Shown here: positions 25,784 to 35,259 of the stretch, piece by piece
Layout of the letters: every line of letters begins with the position of its first letter
Position numbering within the stretch: the stretch's first letter is position 1
DNA from: Schlegelella_A sp038231215
GTDB taxonomy: Bacteria; Pseudomonadota; Gammaproteobacteria; Burkholderiales; Burkholderiaceae_C
Assembly (NCBI GenBank): GCA_038231215.1
Contig: JBBRLS010000004.1
Location: 75,496-139,495, forward strand
Direction: 5' to 3'
DNA length: 64,000 nucleotides
Made by a program: the position numbers and the translations under genes
The notes under the pieces: generated by a model
Databases searched by the model: none
Seen by the model: the letters and a program-made list of their open reading frames with translations, nothing else
Told to the model about the DNA's origin: nothing

Positions 25784-27580
25784 GTGACCGACACGGAATC
25801 GAAGCAACGCCTGGCGGCGATCCTGGCCGCCGATGCGGCGGGCTATTCGCGCCTGATGGCGGCCGACGAGCGAGCGACGATGGCTGCGCTCGATGCGGCA
25901 CGGGCGCTGTTCCGCAGCAAGGTCGAAGCTCATCGAGGCCGGGTCGTCGACACGGCGGGTGATTCCGTGCTCGCAGTGTTCGAGACCGCCATCGGCGCGG
26001 TTTCGGCAGCGCTTGCGGTTCAGCGCGATCTCGATGCGTCGTGCACCTCGGTGCCCGAGGATCGGCAGATGCGCTTTCGCATCGGCGTCCACCTCGGCGA
26101 CGTGATCGAGAAAGGCGACGGCACGGTCTACGGCGACGGTGTGAACATCGCCGCGCGCTTGCAGGCGCTCGCAGAGATCGGCGGGATCACGGTCTCCGAC
26201 GCAGTCCAGGGCGCGGTTCGCGGCAGGGTGACCGCGAGCTTCGTCGACCAGGGCGAGCAGGCGGTGAAGAACATGCCCCACCCGGTGCGCGCGTTCGCGG
26301 TCCGAACCGGCGAGCTCGCGGCCGCGCCGGCTTTCGCGGCGCCGGTCGACACGCCGCTGATGCCGCTTTCGATCGCGGTGCTGCCCTTCACCAACATGAG
26401 CGGCGACCCGGAGCAGGACTATTTCGCCGACGGCATGGTCGAGGACATCATCACCGCGCTGGCGCGGATGCGCATCTTCTTCGTGATCGCCCGCAATTCG
26501 AGCTTCGTCTACAAGGGCAGGGCGGTCGACATCAAGCAGGTCGGGCGCGAGCTCGGGGTGCGCTATGTGCTCGAGGGGAGCGTGCGCCGGTCGGGCAACC
26601 GGGTGCGCATCACCGGCCAGCTGATCGAGGCGGAGAACGGCCACCACGTCTGGGCCGACCGGTTCGAGGGGACGCTCGAGGACGTGTTCGACCTCCAGGA
26701 CCGGATCACCGAAAGCATCGTCTCGGCGATGGAGCCGAACCTGCGGCGCGCCGAGATCGCGCGCGCCCGCGTCAAGCCGACCGCCAACCTGCAGGCCTAC
26801 GACCTGCTCTTGCGCGGCCTGCCCGGGCTGATGCCCGGCTCGACCCGGGCAGCGCAGGACGAGTCGGCGTCGTTCCTGCGCCAGGCGCTCGAGAAGGACC
26901 CCCGCTACGCGCTGGCCAAGGCGATGAGCGCGTTTGTCTGCATGCGGCGCATCGGCGACGGCTACGGCGATGCCGAGGACGTGAAGGCGGGATTGCGCCA
27001 CGCCGACGAGGCGCTCGCCGAAACGCGCGACGACCCGACGGTCTTGAGCTACGCCGGCCTGGCGCTCGCTTCGCTCGGCTACCGAATCCTCGGAGTCCGC
27101 GTGCTCGGGTTCCGCTACGACGAGGCGCTGCTCTCGATCGAGCGGGCCCTGAGCCTGAGCCCGAACCTGCTGTCGGTGCAGTTCAGCGCCGGCGTCGTGA
27201 AGTGTTTCGTCGGCGACCCCGAGCCGGCGCTCGTCCATTTCGAGCGGGCAATGCGGATGAGCCCGCTCGACCCCGGCATGAGCGCCTACGTCGCCATGGC
27301 GGGTGGCGCCCACGTGATGTGCGGCCGGTACGAGGAGGCGCTGGCCGCTGCGGAGCGCTCGGCCCACGACAGCCCGGAGTACGTCCTCGCCCACCGCCTC
27401 AAGGTCGCGGCGCTGGGCTTGCTCGGACGGCTCGACGAAGCCCGAGTCGCGGCGCGTCGCCTGCTCGAGCTGACGCCGCAGTTCACCGTGTCGCGGTACC
27501 GCAGCGTCGCCCCCTACAAGGATGCCGAGTGGCGCAGGCGCATCTGCGAGATCTTTCTCGCCGCCGGCGTGCCGAAGTGA
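25784..27580 (+). CDS. Class III nucleotide cyclase-like domain fused to TolB-N-like and TPR regions
   Basis: 598 residues from GTG 25784, which has GGAAGGAAGG just ahead; an ATG at 25739 is also in frame. Residues ~5-165 are a class III cyclase homology domain: metal Asp17 in AAILAADAAGYSRLM, Asp60 in TAGDSVLAVF, and VNIAARLQALAE with the transition-state Asn/Arg. The usual substrate-specifying Lys just before TTGD is Asp56, so nucleotide preference is uncertain. Residues ~190-330 (LPFTNMSGDPEQDYFADGM...) resemble the TolB N-terminal/FlgO-like segment common in this family. The remainder is TPR-like helical repeats. No membrane segment. Confidence 0.85.
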   Translation: MTDTESKQRLAAILAADAAGYSRLMAADERATMAALDAARALFRSKVEAHRGRVVDTAGDSVLAVFETAIGAVSAALAVQRDLDASCTSVPEDRQMRFRIGVHLGDVIEKGDGTVYGDGVNIAARLQALAEIGGITVSDAVQGAVRGRVTASFVDQGEQAVKNMPHPVRAFAVRTGELAAAPAFAAPVDTPLMPLSIAVLPFTNMSGDPEQDYFADGMVEDIITALARMRIFFVIARNSSFVYKGRAVDIKQVGRELGVRYVLEGSVRRSGNRVRITGQLIEAENGHHVWADRFEGTLEDVFDLQDRITESIVSAMEPNLRRAEIARARVKPTANLQAYDLLLRGLPGLMPGSTRAAQDESASFLRQALEKDPRYALAKAMSAFVCMRRIGDGYGDAEDVKAGLRHADEALAETRDDPTVLSYAGLALASLGYRILGVRVLGFRYDEALLSIERALSLSPNLLSVQFSAGVVKCFVGDPEPALVHFERAMRMSPLDPGMSAYVAMAGGAHVMCGRYEEALAAAERSAHDSPEYVLAHRLKVAALGLLGRLDEARVAARRLLELTPQFTVSRYRSVAPYKDAEWRRRICEIFLAAGVPK

Positions 27581-27590
27581 GCGGGGCGTC

Positions 27591-28613
27591 GTGAGCTGCG
27601 CTGCTTCCTTCAGCCCCTGGCGGCTCGCGGTTGCGCCGATGATGGAGTGGACCGACCGCCACTGCCGCACCTTCCATCGCCTGCTGACGAAGCGGGCGCG
27701 CCTCTACACCGAGATGGTGACGACCGGCGCCCTGTTGCATGGCGACGTCGCACGCCATCTCGACTTCGACATCGCCGAACATCCCGTCGCGCTCCAGCTC
27801 GGCGGCAGCGAGCCGGGCGATCTCGCGGCCTGCGCGCGGCTCGGCGAGCGCTGGGGCTACGCCGAGATCAACCTCAACTGCGGCTGCCCGAGCGAGCGGG
27901 TGCAGCGCGGCTCTTTCGGCGCCTGCCTGATGGCCGAGCCGGTGCTGGTCGCCGACTGCGTCAAGGCGATGCGCGATGCGGTCTCGCTGCCGGTGACAGT
28001 CAAGCACCGGATCGGCATCGATCGTCTCGAAAGTTACGAGTTCGTGCGCGACTTCGTCGGCACCGTGGCGAGTGCGGGTGGCTGCGAGGCCTTCATCGTG
28101 CACGCCCGCAACGCCTGGCTGAAGGGCGTGAGTCCGAAAGAGAACCGCGAGCTGCCGCCGCTGCGCCACGAGGTCGTCGCTCGTCTGAAGCGCGACTTTC
28201 CGGCGCTGACCTTCGTGGTCAACGGCGGCGTGACGTCGCCCGCGCAGATCGCGACGCATCTGCAGTCGGTCGATGGCGTCATGATCGGCCGCGAGGCCTA
28301 TCACCATCCGTGGTCGCTCGCGTCGTGGGACTCTCTGTTCTTCGGCGACGCGCCGGGCATGCTCGATCGTGACGCAGTGGAAGGCGCGATGGTCGGCTAC
28401 ATGGCGCAGCGCGTGCGCAGCGACGGCGAACCCTGGTCGCGCATCGCCCGGCACATGCTCGGCCTGCGCCACGGCGAGCCCGGCGCGCGGCGCTGGCGCC
28501 AGGTCTGGTCCGACCATCGCCTGAAGGGCGAGCCGGCGCATGTCGTCTCCCGGCTCGCGCGCGCCGCGATGGCCGGCCACGACCACGAGCACGACGAGGC
28601 CTTGCCCGCCTGA
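27591..28613 (+). CDS. dusA: tRNA-dihydrouridine(20/20a) synthase DusA
   Basis: FMN enzyme reducing uridine 20/20a in the tRNA D-loop. 340 residues from GTG 27591. Clear DusA marks: RLAVAPMMEWTDRHCRTFHR, LYTEMVTTGALLHGD, catalytic Cys in NCGCPSERVQRGSFGACLM, VKHRIGID and MIGREAYHHPW. The DusA-type 'MMEWTDRHCR' opening separates it from DusB and DusC. Eleven bases after the cyclase gene. Confidence 0.93.
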   Translation: MSCAASFSPWRLAVAPMMEWTDRHCRTFHRLLTKRARLYTEMVTTGALLHGDVARHLDFDIAEHPVALQLGGSEPGDLAACARLGERWGYAEINLNCGCPSERVQRGSFGACLMAEPVLVADCVKAMRDAVSLPVTVKHRIGIDRLESYEFVRDFVGTVASAGGCEAFIVHARNAWLKGVSPKENRELPPLRHEVVARLKRDFPALTFVVNGGVTSPAQIATHLQSVDGVMIGREAYHHPWSLASWDSLFFGDAPGMLDRDAVEGAMVGYMAQRVRSDGEPWSRIARHMLGLRHGEPGARRWRQVWSDHRLKGEPAHVVSRLARAAMAGHDHEHDEALPA

Positions 28614-28643
28614 ACATCATCAACGACGAGGAATACCACCGCC

Positions 28644-29303
28644 ATGGCCAACCGCAGCACCCCGCTCGACGAGACCCTGCGCGACTACCTGGTCGCCCAT
28701 TCCGCGCGCGAGCACCCGGCGCAGATCGGTCTGCGCGAAGCGACGCGAACGCACCGCGCCGCCGGCATGCAGATCGGTCCCGAGCAGGCGCAGTTCATGG
28801 CCTTGCTCGTCAAGCTGATGGGCGTGCGTCGCGCCATCGAGATAGGCGTCTTCACCGGCTACAGCGCCCTCACCGTCGCCCTGGCGATGCCCGACGACGG
28901 ACGGCTGCTCGCCTGCGACATCAGCGACGAGTACACGCGCGTCGGCCGCCCATTCTGGGAAGCGGCGGGCGTCGCTGGCAAGATCGAGCTGAAGCTCGCG
29001 CCAGCGAGCGAGACGCTCGATGCGCGCATCGCTGCGGGCGAGTCGGGTCGCTACGACTTCGCCTTCATCGACGCCGACAAGGCAGGCTACGACGCCTACT
29101 ACGAGCGCTGCCTGGTGCTGCTGCGCCCGGGCGGCCTGATCGCCATCGACAACGTGCTCTGGGGCGGCGCGGTCGCCCGTCCGGCCGACGACGTCGACAC
29201 CATGGCACTGCAGGCGCTCAACGACAAGATCCATGCCGACGAGCGCGTCGACATGGCGATGCTGCCGATCGGCGACGGCCTGACCCTGGCGCGCAAGCGC
29301 TAG
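28644..29303 (+). CDS. SAM-dependent O-methyltransferase (class I, caffeoyl-CoA type)
   Basis: 219 residues. Motif I is AIEIGVFTGYSALTVALAMP; the acidic DFAFIDADKAGYDAYYERCL with the metal-binding Asp and GGLIAIDNVLWGG are typical of the cation-dependent O-methyltransferase family 3. The substrate (catechol-like or other) is not predictable. 30 bases after dusA, same strand. Confidence 0.88.
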   Translation: MANRSTPLDETLRDYLVAHSAREHPAQIGLREATRTHRAAGMQIGPEQAQFMALLVKLMGVRRAIEIGVFTGYSALTVALAMPDDGRLLACDISDEYTRVGRPFWEAAGVAGKIELKLAPASETLDARIAAGESGRYDFAFIDADKAGYDAYYERCLVLLRPGGLIAIDNVLWGGAVARPADDVDTMALQALNDKIHADERVDMAMLPIGDGLTLARKR

Positions 29304-29331
29304 GGTCAGCGCGAGCGCGTGGTTCTCTCGC

Positions 29332-30234
29332 TCAGGTCGGCGCCGGCCACTCGGCGCCGACGGCCGGCCAGGCCGCCAGCACGACGCCGACGAGCGCCAG
29401 CGCCATCGCGCCGTACTGCCAGGCGTTCAGTGTCTCGCCGTAGACGTACACGCCGACCGCCGCCGCGCTGACCGGCAAGAAGACAGTGAAGACACCCGCC
29501 GACGACGCCGGCACGCGCTTCAGGCCGGTCATCCACAACCAGACGGTGAGGATGCTCGCGCCGATCGAATACATGACGAGCAGTCCCCAGTACGACGAGT
29601 CGATGAACTTGAACTGGAAGCCGGGCAACTGCCAGAGTGCGAACGGCGTGACGAGCACGAGGCCCCAGAGATTGATGAGCGCGCTGATGCGCTTGGGACC
29701 GATGCGCGCCGCCAGCTTCTTGCCGATGACGACGTAGATCGCTTCGCAGGCCATCGCGCCGACGAGCAGCAGATTGCCGGCGAGCGTACCGATGCTTTCG
29801 CCTTCGTCGTCCTTGGCCAGCGAGACCAGGGCGATGCCGGCGATCGCGCAGGCGATGCCGGCAACGGCGCGCAAGCTCACGCGCTCCTCGAGGATGAGCC
29901 ACGACAGGACGGCGACCGTCGCCGGTATCGCCGCCATGATGACGCCGGCCGCGAGTGCCGAGCTCTGCTTCATGCCGTACAGCATGAAGACCGAGAACAG
30001 GAAGTTGCCGAAGAACGATTCGAGGAACACGAGCCGGTGCGCGCGCTTGTCGAGCGGGGCTTCGCCCGCGGGACGGCGCAGCCAGGGCGCCATCGCCACG
30101 GCGGCGATGGCAAAGCGCATCCAGGCCAGCAGGAAGATCGGGAAGACGATGACCAGCGCCTTCGAGAATCCGACGTAGCCGCCGACGATGGCCATCGCCA
30201 AGGCCAGGCACAGATACGCGAGCCACACATTCAT
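29332..30234 (-). CDS. EamA/DMT-superfamily transporter
   Basis: 300 residues with ten hydrophobic helices in two EamA repeats (LCLALAMAIVGGYVGFSKAL at the start). Substrate unknown. The ATG overlaps the stop of a short upstream open frame (ATGA), and the class III aminotransferase gene lies just beyond, so all may be co-transcribed. Confidence 0.82.
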   Translation of the reverse strand: MNVWLAYLCLALAMAIVGGYVGFSKALVIVFPIFLLAWMRFAIAAVAMAPWLRRPAGEAPLDKRAHRLVFLESFFGNFLFSVFMLYGMKQSSALAAGVIMAAIPATVAVLSWLILEERVSLRAVAGIACAIAGIALVSLAKDDEGESIGTLAGNLLLVGAMACEAIYVVIGKKLAARIGPKRISALINLWGLVLVTPFALWQLPGFQFKFIDSSYWGLLVMYSIGASILTVWLWMTGLKRVPASSAGVFTVFLPVSAAAVGVYVYGETLNAWQYGAMALALVGVVLAAWPAVGAEWPAPT

Positions 30235-30353
30235 GATGTTTGCCTCCGCTTGGCCGCCGCCATGTCCTCGGCGTGCCGTCGCGCGTTGCGCGCCAGCACG
30301 AAGCTCGCCGCGACAACGCCGATCGTCACCCGCGCGATGATGAGGGTCGCCAC
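30231..30353 (-). CDS. Possible small single-helix membrane protein
   Basis: About 40 residues from GTG 30353: a hydrophobic helix (VATLIIARVTIGVVAASFVLA) followed by a charged tail ARRHAEDMAAAKRRQTS, i.e. a positive-inside single-span protein. Its TGA overlaps the ATG of the DMT gene (ATGA), typical of coupled genes, and it fills the gap after the aminotransferase stop. No ribosome site is visible and no homologue is recognised; chance coding in high-GC DNA is possible. Confidence 0.35.
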   Translation of the reverse strand: MATLIIARVTIGVVAASFVLARNARRHAEDMAAAKRRQTS

Positions 30354-30382
30354 CGCGGCGGCGAGCCGCGGCGCGTCGCCGT

Positions 30383-31750
30383 TCAGGCGACCGTCTTCAG
30401 CACGTCGGCGATGGTGCTGATCGCCTGGTCGATGTGCGTGTCCTCGACGATCAGCGGCGGCGACAGGGCGATGATGTCGCCGGTCGTGCGGACCAGCACG
30501 CCGCGTTCGAAGCAGGTGCGAAAGACGTCGAAGGCGCGCTTGCCGGGCGCGCCCGGAATCGACTCGAGCTCGATCGCGCCGACCAGGCCGATGTTGCGCA
30601 CGTCGATCACGTGCGGCGATTCGGCCAGCGAATGCACGGCGTGCTCGAAGCCGGCGGCCATCTTCGCGCCGCGCGTCAACAGGCCCTCGTCGGCGTAGGT
30701 CTCGAGCGTGCCGAGCGCGGCGGCGCAGGCGAGGGGATGCGCCGAGTAGGTGTAGCCGTGCGGGAACTCGACGACGTGCTCGGGGCCTTGCATGAAGACG
30801 TCGTGGATGGCGCGCCGGGCGAACACCGCACCCATCGGTACGCAGCCGTTGGTGATGCCCTTGGCGACCGTCATGAGGTCGGGCGTGACCTTGAAATAGT
30901 CGGCCGCGAAAGGCGTGCCGAGGCGGCCGAAGCCGGTGATGACCTCGTCGAAGATGAGCAGGATGCCGTGCTTGTCGCAGATCGCGCGCAGGCGCTCGAG
31001 GTATCCCTTGGGCGGAATCAGCACGCCCGTCGAGCCGGCCACCGGCTCGACGATGACGGCGGCGATCGTCGATGCGTCGTGCAGCGCGACGATTCGCTCC
31101 AGGTCGTCGGCGAGCTCGGCGCCGTGCTCCGGCAGGCCACGCGAGAACGCATTCTTCTTCAGGTCGTGGGTGTGGCGCATATGGTCGACGCCGCCGACCA
31201 TCGTGCCGAAGCTCTTGCGGTTGCCGGCGATGCCGCCGACCGAGATGCCGCCGAAGTTGACGCCGTGATAGCCGCGCTCGCGGCCGATCAGGCGCGTGCG
31301 CTGGCCTTCGCCGCGGGTGCGGTGATAGGCGATCGCCATCTTCAGCGCGGTCTCGACGGCCTCGGAGCCCGAGTTCGTGTAGAAGACCTTGTCGAGGCCT
31401 TCGGGCGCGAGTGCGACGAGCTTGGTCGCCAGCTCGAAGGACTTCGGATGCGCCATGTTGAAGGGCGGCGCGAAGTCCATTTCCGCGGCCTGCTCGGCGA
31501 TGGCGCTCACGATCTTGGGCCGCGCGTGGCCTGCGTTCACGCACCACAGGCCGGCGACGGCGTCGAGCACCTGGCGGCCCTCGGGCGTCCAGTAGTGCAT
31601 GCCCTTGGCCTTGGTCAGCAAGCGAGGCGCGGTCTTGAACTGGCGACTCGCCGTGAACGGCATCCAGAAGGCGTCGAGGTCGAGCGCTGCTGCGCCGGCC
31701 GCGGGGACGACGGGTGAGGGCGCGGCGGCGGGGTTCGGATCTTTGTGCAT
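30383..31750 (-). CDS. Class III omega-aminotransferase (beta-alanine/omega-amino acid--pyruvate type)
   Basis: PLP enzyme of 455 residues. It starts with an Ala/Pro-rich ~20 residues, then AFWMPFTASRQFK and LWCVNAGHARPKIV, characteristic of omega-amino acid:pyruvate transaminases. PLP contacts: FYTNSGSEAVETALK, IFDEVITGFGRLG and Lys in TVAKGITNGCVPMG. A strong GGAAG ribosome site precedes the ATG. Likely amino donors are beta-alanine or similar omega-amines; the exact substrate is unknown. Confidence 0.88.
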   Translation of the reverse strand: MHKDPNPAAAPSPVVPAAGAAALDLDAFWMPFTASRQFKTAPRLLTKAKGMHYWTPEGRQVLDAVAGLWCVNAGHARPKIVSAIAEQAAEMDFAPPFNMAHPKSFELATKLVALAPEGLDKVFYTNSGSEAVETALKMAIAYHRTRGEGQRTRLIGRERGYHGVNFGGISVGGIAGNRKSFGTMVGGVDHMRHTHDLKKNAFSRGLPEHGAELADDLERIVALHDASTIAAVIVEPVAGSTGVLIPPKGYLERLRAICDKHGILLIFDEVITGFGRLGTPFAADYFKVTPDLMTVAKGITNGCVPMGAVFARRAIHDVFMQGPEHVVEFPHGYTYSAHPLACAAALGTLETYADEGLLTRGAKMAAGFEHAVHSLAESPHVIDVRNIGLVGAIELESIPGAPGKRAFDVFRTCFERGVLVRTTGDIIALSPPLIVEDTHIDQAISTIADVLKTVA

Positions 31751-32083
31751 TTGGCAACTTCCTTCGTTCGGCCCAAGGGCGGGAGACGGCGAAAGATGGA
31801 GTCTAGAAGGGAACTTCGTCGCCGCACTTTCGAGGCGGCCACTTTCGCATCAGAAAATCGACTTCTCACAATGCGGAACTATGCGTTGCTGCATTGCCGC
31901 AAAATTTCTCATGGTGAAGGATAGAATTCCATATTACGAAACAACGACGCCAAGCCATTGTCGTTGTATGCAAATATCCTCCCACCGTTTCGACCGCGCA
32001 TCAGCAAAAGCCGCCGCCATTCCCTTTAGGCTCACCTGATCGGCCCGCCGCCGGCCCCGACAAAACCACAGATGGAGAATTCG
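31751..32083. other. Divergent regulatory region between omega-aminotransferase and aceA
   Basis: 333 bases without a gene. The section 31850-31990 is clearly more AT-rich than the surroundings and holds TTGC/GCAA-rich sequence (for example TGCATTGCCGCAAAA). No well-spaced sigma70 promoter could be assigned on either strand. It must contain the start signals of both divergent genes. Confidence 0.5.
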
Positions 32084-33382
32084 ATGCAGACCCAGATGCG
32101 TGACCAGCAGGTGGCAACTCTAGAGCACGATTGGGCGACCAACCCGCGCTGGAAGGGCATCAAGCGCACGTACTCCGCCGCCGATGTCGTGCGTTTGCGC
32201 GGCTCGGTCCAGGTCGAGCACACGCTGGCCCGCCGCGGCGCCGAAAAGCTCTGGAACCTCGTCAACACCGAGCCCTTCGTCAATACGCTCGGCGCCCTCA
32301 CCGGCAACCAGGCGATGCAGCAGGTCAAGGCTGGCCTGAAGGCGATCTACCTCTCGGGCTGGCAGGTCGCGGGCGACGCCAACATCGCCGGCGAGATGTA
32401 TCCGGACCAGTCGCTGTACCCGGTGAATTCGGTGCCGATGGTCGTCAAGCGCATCAACAACACCTTCACCCGTGCCGACCAGATCCAGTGGTCCGAAGGC
32501 AAGAACGAGATCGACTACTTCGCGCCCATCGTCGCCGATGCCGAAGCCGGTTTCGGCGGCGTGCTCAACGCCTTCGAGCTGATGAAGTCGATGATCGACG
32601 CAGGCGCCGCCGGCGTGCACTTCGAGGACCAGCTCGCCTCGGTCAAGAAATGCGGCCACATGGGCGGCAAGGTGCTCGTGCCGACGCGCGAGGCGGTAGC
32701 CAAGCTGACCGCGGCGCGTCTCGCCGCCGACGTGATGGGAACGCCGACTCTCGTCATCGCCCGCACCGACGCCGAAGCGGCCGACCTCGTGACGAGCGAC
32801 GTCGATCCCAACGACAAGGGCTTTCTCACCGGCGAGCGGACCATCGAGGGCTTCTATCGCACGAAGCCCGGGCTCGAGCAGGCAATCTCTCGCGGCCTGG
32901 CTTATTCCGAGTACGCCGACATGGTCTGGTGCGAGACCGGCAAGCCCGATCTCGCCTATGCCAAGGCCTTCGCCGATGCGATCCACAAGAAGTTTCCGGG
33001 CAAGCTGCTCGCCTACAACTGCTCGCCGAGCTTCAACTGGAAGAAGAACCTCGACGACGCGACGATCGCCAAGTTCCAGCGCGAGCTGGGCGCGATGGGA
33101 TACAAGTTCCAGTTCATCACGCTGGCCGGCTTCCACAGTCTCAACTACTCGATGTTCAACCTGGCGCATGGCTACGCGAAGAACAACATGACCGCCTTCG
33201 TCGAGTTGCAGGAAGCCGAGTTCGCCGCCGCCGAGAAGGGCTTCACCGCCGTCAAGCACCAGCGCGAGGTCGGCACCGGCTACTTCGACGCGGTGACGAC
33301 GACGATCGAGCGCGATGCATCGACCGCGGCTCTCAAGGGCTCGACCGAAGACGAGCAGTTCTTCGATCGCAAGCACGCCTGA
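32084..33382 (+). CDS. aceA: Isocitrate lyase
   Basis: Glyoxylate-shunt enzyme cleaving isocitrate to glyoxylate and succinate. 432 residues from ATG 32084, which has GGAG at the right distance; an in-frame ATG four codons earlier is less well placed. Catalytic Cys is in VKKCGHMGGKVLVPT; substrate-binding YLSGWQVA, YPDQSLYP, NCSPSFNW and TLAGFHSLN are present. Malate synthase is not in the window. A hairpin lies shortly after the stop. Confidence 0.97.
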   Translation: MQTQMRDQQVATLEHDWATNPRWKGIKRTYSAADVVRLRGSVQVEHTLARRGAEKLWNLVNTEPFVNTLGALTGNQAMQQVKAGLKAIYLSGWQVAGDANIAGEMYPDQSLYPVNSVPMVVKRINNTFTRADQIQWSEGKNEIDYFAPIVADAEAGFGGVLNAFELMKSMIDAGAAGVHFEDQLASVKKCGHMGGKVLVPTREAVAKLTAARLAADVMGTPTLVIARTDAEAADLVTSDVDPNDKGFLTGERTIEGFYRTKPGLEQAISRGLAYSEYADMVWCETGKPDLAYAKAFADAIHKKFPGKLLAYNCSPSFNWKKNLDDATIAKFQRELGAMGYKFQFITLAGFHSLNYSMFNLAHGYAKNNMTAFVELQEAEFAAAEKGFTAVKHQREVGTGYFDAVTTTIERDASTAALKGSTEDEQFFDRKHA

Positions 33383-33403
33383 GGGCGCCCGCGCCGGCCG
33401 GCC

Positions 33404-33440
33404 CTCGCTCGCGGGCTTCTCTCGCGGGCGAGAGCCTTTG
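33404..33440 (+). terminator. Probable terminator after aceA
   Basis: A 10-bp stem CTCGCTCGCG (33404-33413) / CGCGGGCGAG (33423-33432) with one U-G pair, followed by AGCCTTTG. The T-tract is short. Confidence 0.45.
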
Positions 33441-33471
33441 ACCGGCGACTGACGTTTCGGTAAGGTCGGGT

Positions 33472-33933
33472 GTGCCCGACGACATTGCCACGCTTCGCCG
33501 CATCCTGAGCTCGGCCCGGATCATCGCCGTCGTCGGCCTTTCTGCCGAGTGGCATCGGCCGAGCTTCTTCGCCGCCAAGTACATGCAGGAGCACGGCTAC
33601 CGAGTCATCCCGGTGAATCCGCGCTACGACGAAATTCTCGGCGAGCGCTGTCACGCCAGCCTGGAGACGATCGAGGTGCCTGTCGACATCGTCGACGTCT
33701 TTCGCAAGACCGAAGACGTGCTGCCGATCGCGCAACAGGCGATCGCCATCCACGCCAAGTGCCTGTGGCAGCAGATCGGCGTGAAGAACCTGGAGGCCGC
33801 GCGGCTCGCCGCCGAGGCAGGTCTCGACGTGGTCATGGACCGCTGCGTCAAGATCGAGCACGCGCGCCTGTTCGGCGGCCTCCATTGGGCGGGCGTCAAC
33901 ACCGGCGTGGTCTCCTCGCGGCGCGGCGGCTGA
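33472..33933 (+). CDS. CoA-binding (YccU-type) protein
   Basis: 153-residue Rossmann-fold CoA-binding domain protein. From GTG 33472: IIAVVGLSAEWHRPSFFAAKYMQ, YRVIPVNPRYDEILGE, VDIVDVFRKTEDVLPIAQ and LWQQIGVKN. Family members bind CoA; the cellular role is unknown. metY starts 11 bases downstream. Confidence 0.88.
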   Translation: MPDDIATLRRILSSARIIAVVGLSAEWHRPSFFAAKYMQEHGYRVIPVNPRYDEILGERCHASLETIEVPVDIVDVFRKTEDVLPIAQQAIAIHAKCLWQQIGVKNLEAARLAAEAGLDVVMDRCVKIEHARLFGGLHWAGVNTGVVSSRRGG

Positions 33934-33944
33934 GACCTGGCGAC

Positions 33945-35252
33945 ATGGCCGATCGCGTCTTCCAGCCCGAGACCCTGGCCATCCACGCCGGGCAGATTCC
34001 CGACGCCGCGACCGGCGCGCGCGCCCTGCCGATCTACCAGACGACCAGCTTTGTCTTCGACAGTTGCGACCACGCCGCGAGCCTGTTCAACCTGCAGACC
34101 TTCGGCAATGTCTATTCGCGGCTGTCCAACCCGACCGTCGCCGCGCTCGAGGAACGCATTGCCGCGCTCGAAGGCGGGCGCGCCGCGCTCGCCTCGGCGA
34201 GCGGCATGGCAGCCGAGTCGATCGCGCTGCTGACCTTGCTCAACCCCGGCGACCACGTCGTCGCCGCCGGCTCGCTCTACGGCGGCACGGTCAGCCTGCT
34301 CGCCGTCAATCTCGAGCGGCTCGGCATCGCGACGAGCTTCGTCGATGCCTCGTCGACCGAAGCCTTCGCGGCGGCGATGCGGCCGAACACGCGCGCCGTC
34401 TTCGCCGAGAGCATCGGCAACCCGAGCCTGGCCGTGCTCGACATCGCAGCGGTCGCCGAGGTCGCGCACGCGCACGGCGTGCCGCTGATCATCGACAACA
34501 CCGTGCCGTCGCCCTTTCTCTGCAACCCGATCCGGATGGGCGCCGACATCGTCGTGCATTCCGCCACCAAGTACCTCGGCGGGCACGGCACCACGCTCGC
34601 CGGCGTGATGGTCGAGAGCGGACGCTTCCCCTGGGACAACGGCAAGTTTCCCGGCATGACCGAGCCGTCGAAGGGCTACCACGGCGTGAAGTTTTTCGAG
34701 ACCTTCGGCGACTTCGGTTTCACGATGCGGGCGCGCATGGAAACGCTGCGCGTCTACGGCGCATCGCTCTCGCCGAGCAGCGCCTGGCAGATCCTGCAAG
34801 GCGTCGAGACGCTGCCGCTGCGCATGGAGCGGCACTGCGCCAATGCGCTGGCCGTCGCCGAGTTCCTGCGCGCGCACAAGCGCGTGAGCTGGGTCAACTA
34901 TCCGGGGCTGGCCGATCATCCGCAGCACGCATTGGTGACGAAGCAGATGCGCAGCGTCGGCGGCAAGCCCGGCGCCTCGGGCCTGCTCGCCTTCGGCGTC
35001 GAGGGCGGCCTCGCCGCCGGTGTGCGCTTCATCGAGGCGGCGCGCTTCATGAGCCACCTCGCCAACATCGGCGACACGCGCACGCTCATCATCCACCCGG
35101 CGTCGACGACGCATCGCCAGCTCGACGAAGCGCAGCAACTCGCCGCCGGCGTCAAGCCCGACATGGTCCGCATCTCGGTCGGCCTCGAGCACATCGACGA
35201 CATCCTGTGGGACATCGACCAGGCGCTCGCCGCGACGGCCCTGTCGTCCTGA
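33945..35252 (+). CDS. metY: O-acetylhomoserine sulfhydrylase / aminocarboxypropyltransferase (MetY)
   Basis: PLP enzyme of 435 residues making homocysteine (or methionine) from O-acetylhomoserine and sulfide. Signatures: TLAIHAGQIPDAATGARA, YQTTSFVFDS, YSRLSNPTV, the PLP lysine in HSATKYLGGHGTTL, and the long MetY-type insertion KGYHGVKFFETFGDFGFTMRAR, which separates it from MetB/MetZ. The final codons TCG TCC TGA lie within GTCGTCCTGAGCGC, close to the repeat-element arm, so the element may have contributed the stop codon. Confidence 0.92.
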   Translation: MADRVFQPETLAIHAGQIPDAATGARALPIYQTTSFVFDSCDHAASLFNLQTFGNVYSRLSNPTVAALEERIAALEGGRAALASASGMAAESIALLTLLNPGDHVVAAGSLYGGTVSLLAVNLERLGIATSFVDASSTEAFAAAMRPNTRAVFAESIGNPSLAVLDIAAVAEVAHAHGVPLIIDNTVPSPFLCNPIRMGADIVVHSATKYLGGHGTTLAGVMVESGRFPWDNGKFPGMTEPSKGYHGVKFFETFGDFGFTMRARMETLRVYGASLSPSSAWQILQGVETLPLRMERHCANALAVAEFLRAHKRVSWVNYPGLADHPQHALVTKQMRSVGGKPGASGLLAFGVEGGLAAGVRFIEAARFMSHLANIGDTRTLIIHPASTTHRQLDEAQQLAAGVKPDMVRISVGLEHIDDILWDIDQALAATALSS

Positions 35253-35259
35253 GCGCGAT

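Noticed and set aside
31751..32083. Search for a gene or a clean sigma70 promoter in this AT-richer gap
   Set aside because: No frame with start and ribosome site fits, and no pair of -35/-10 boxes is correctly spaced.
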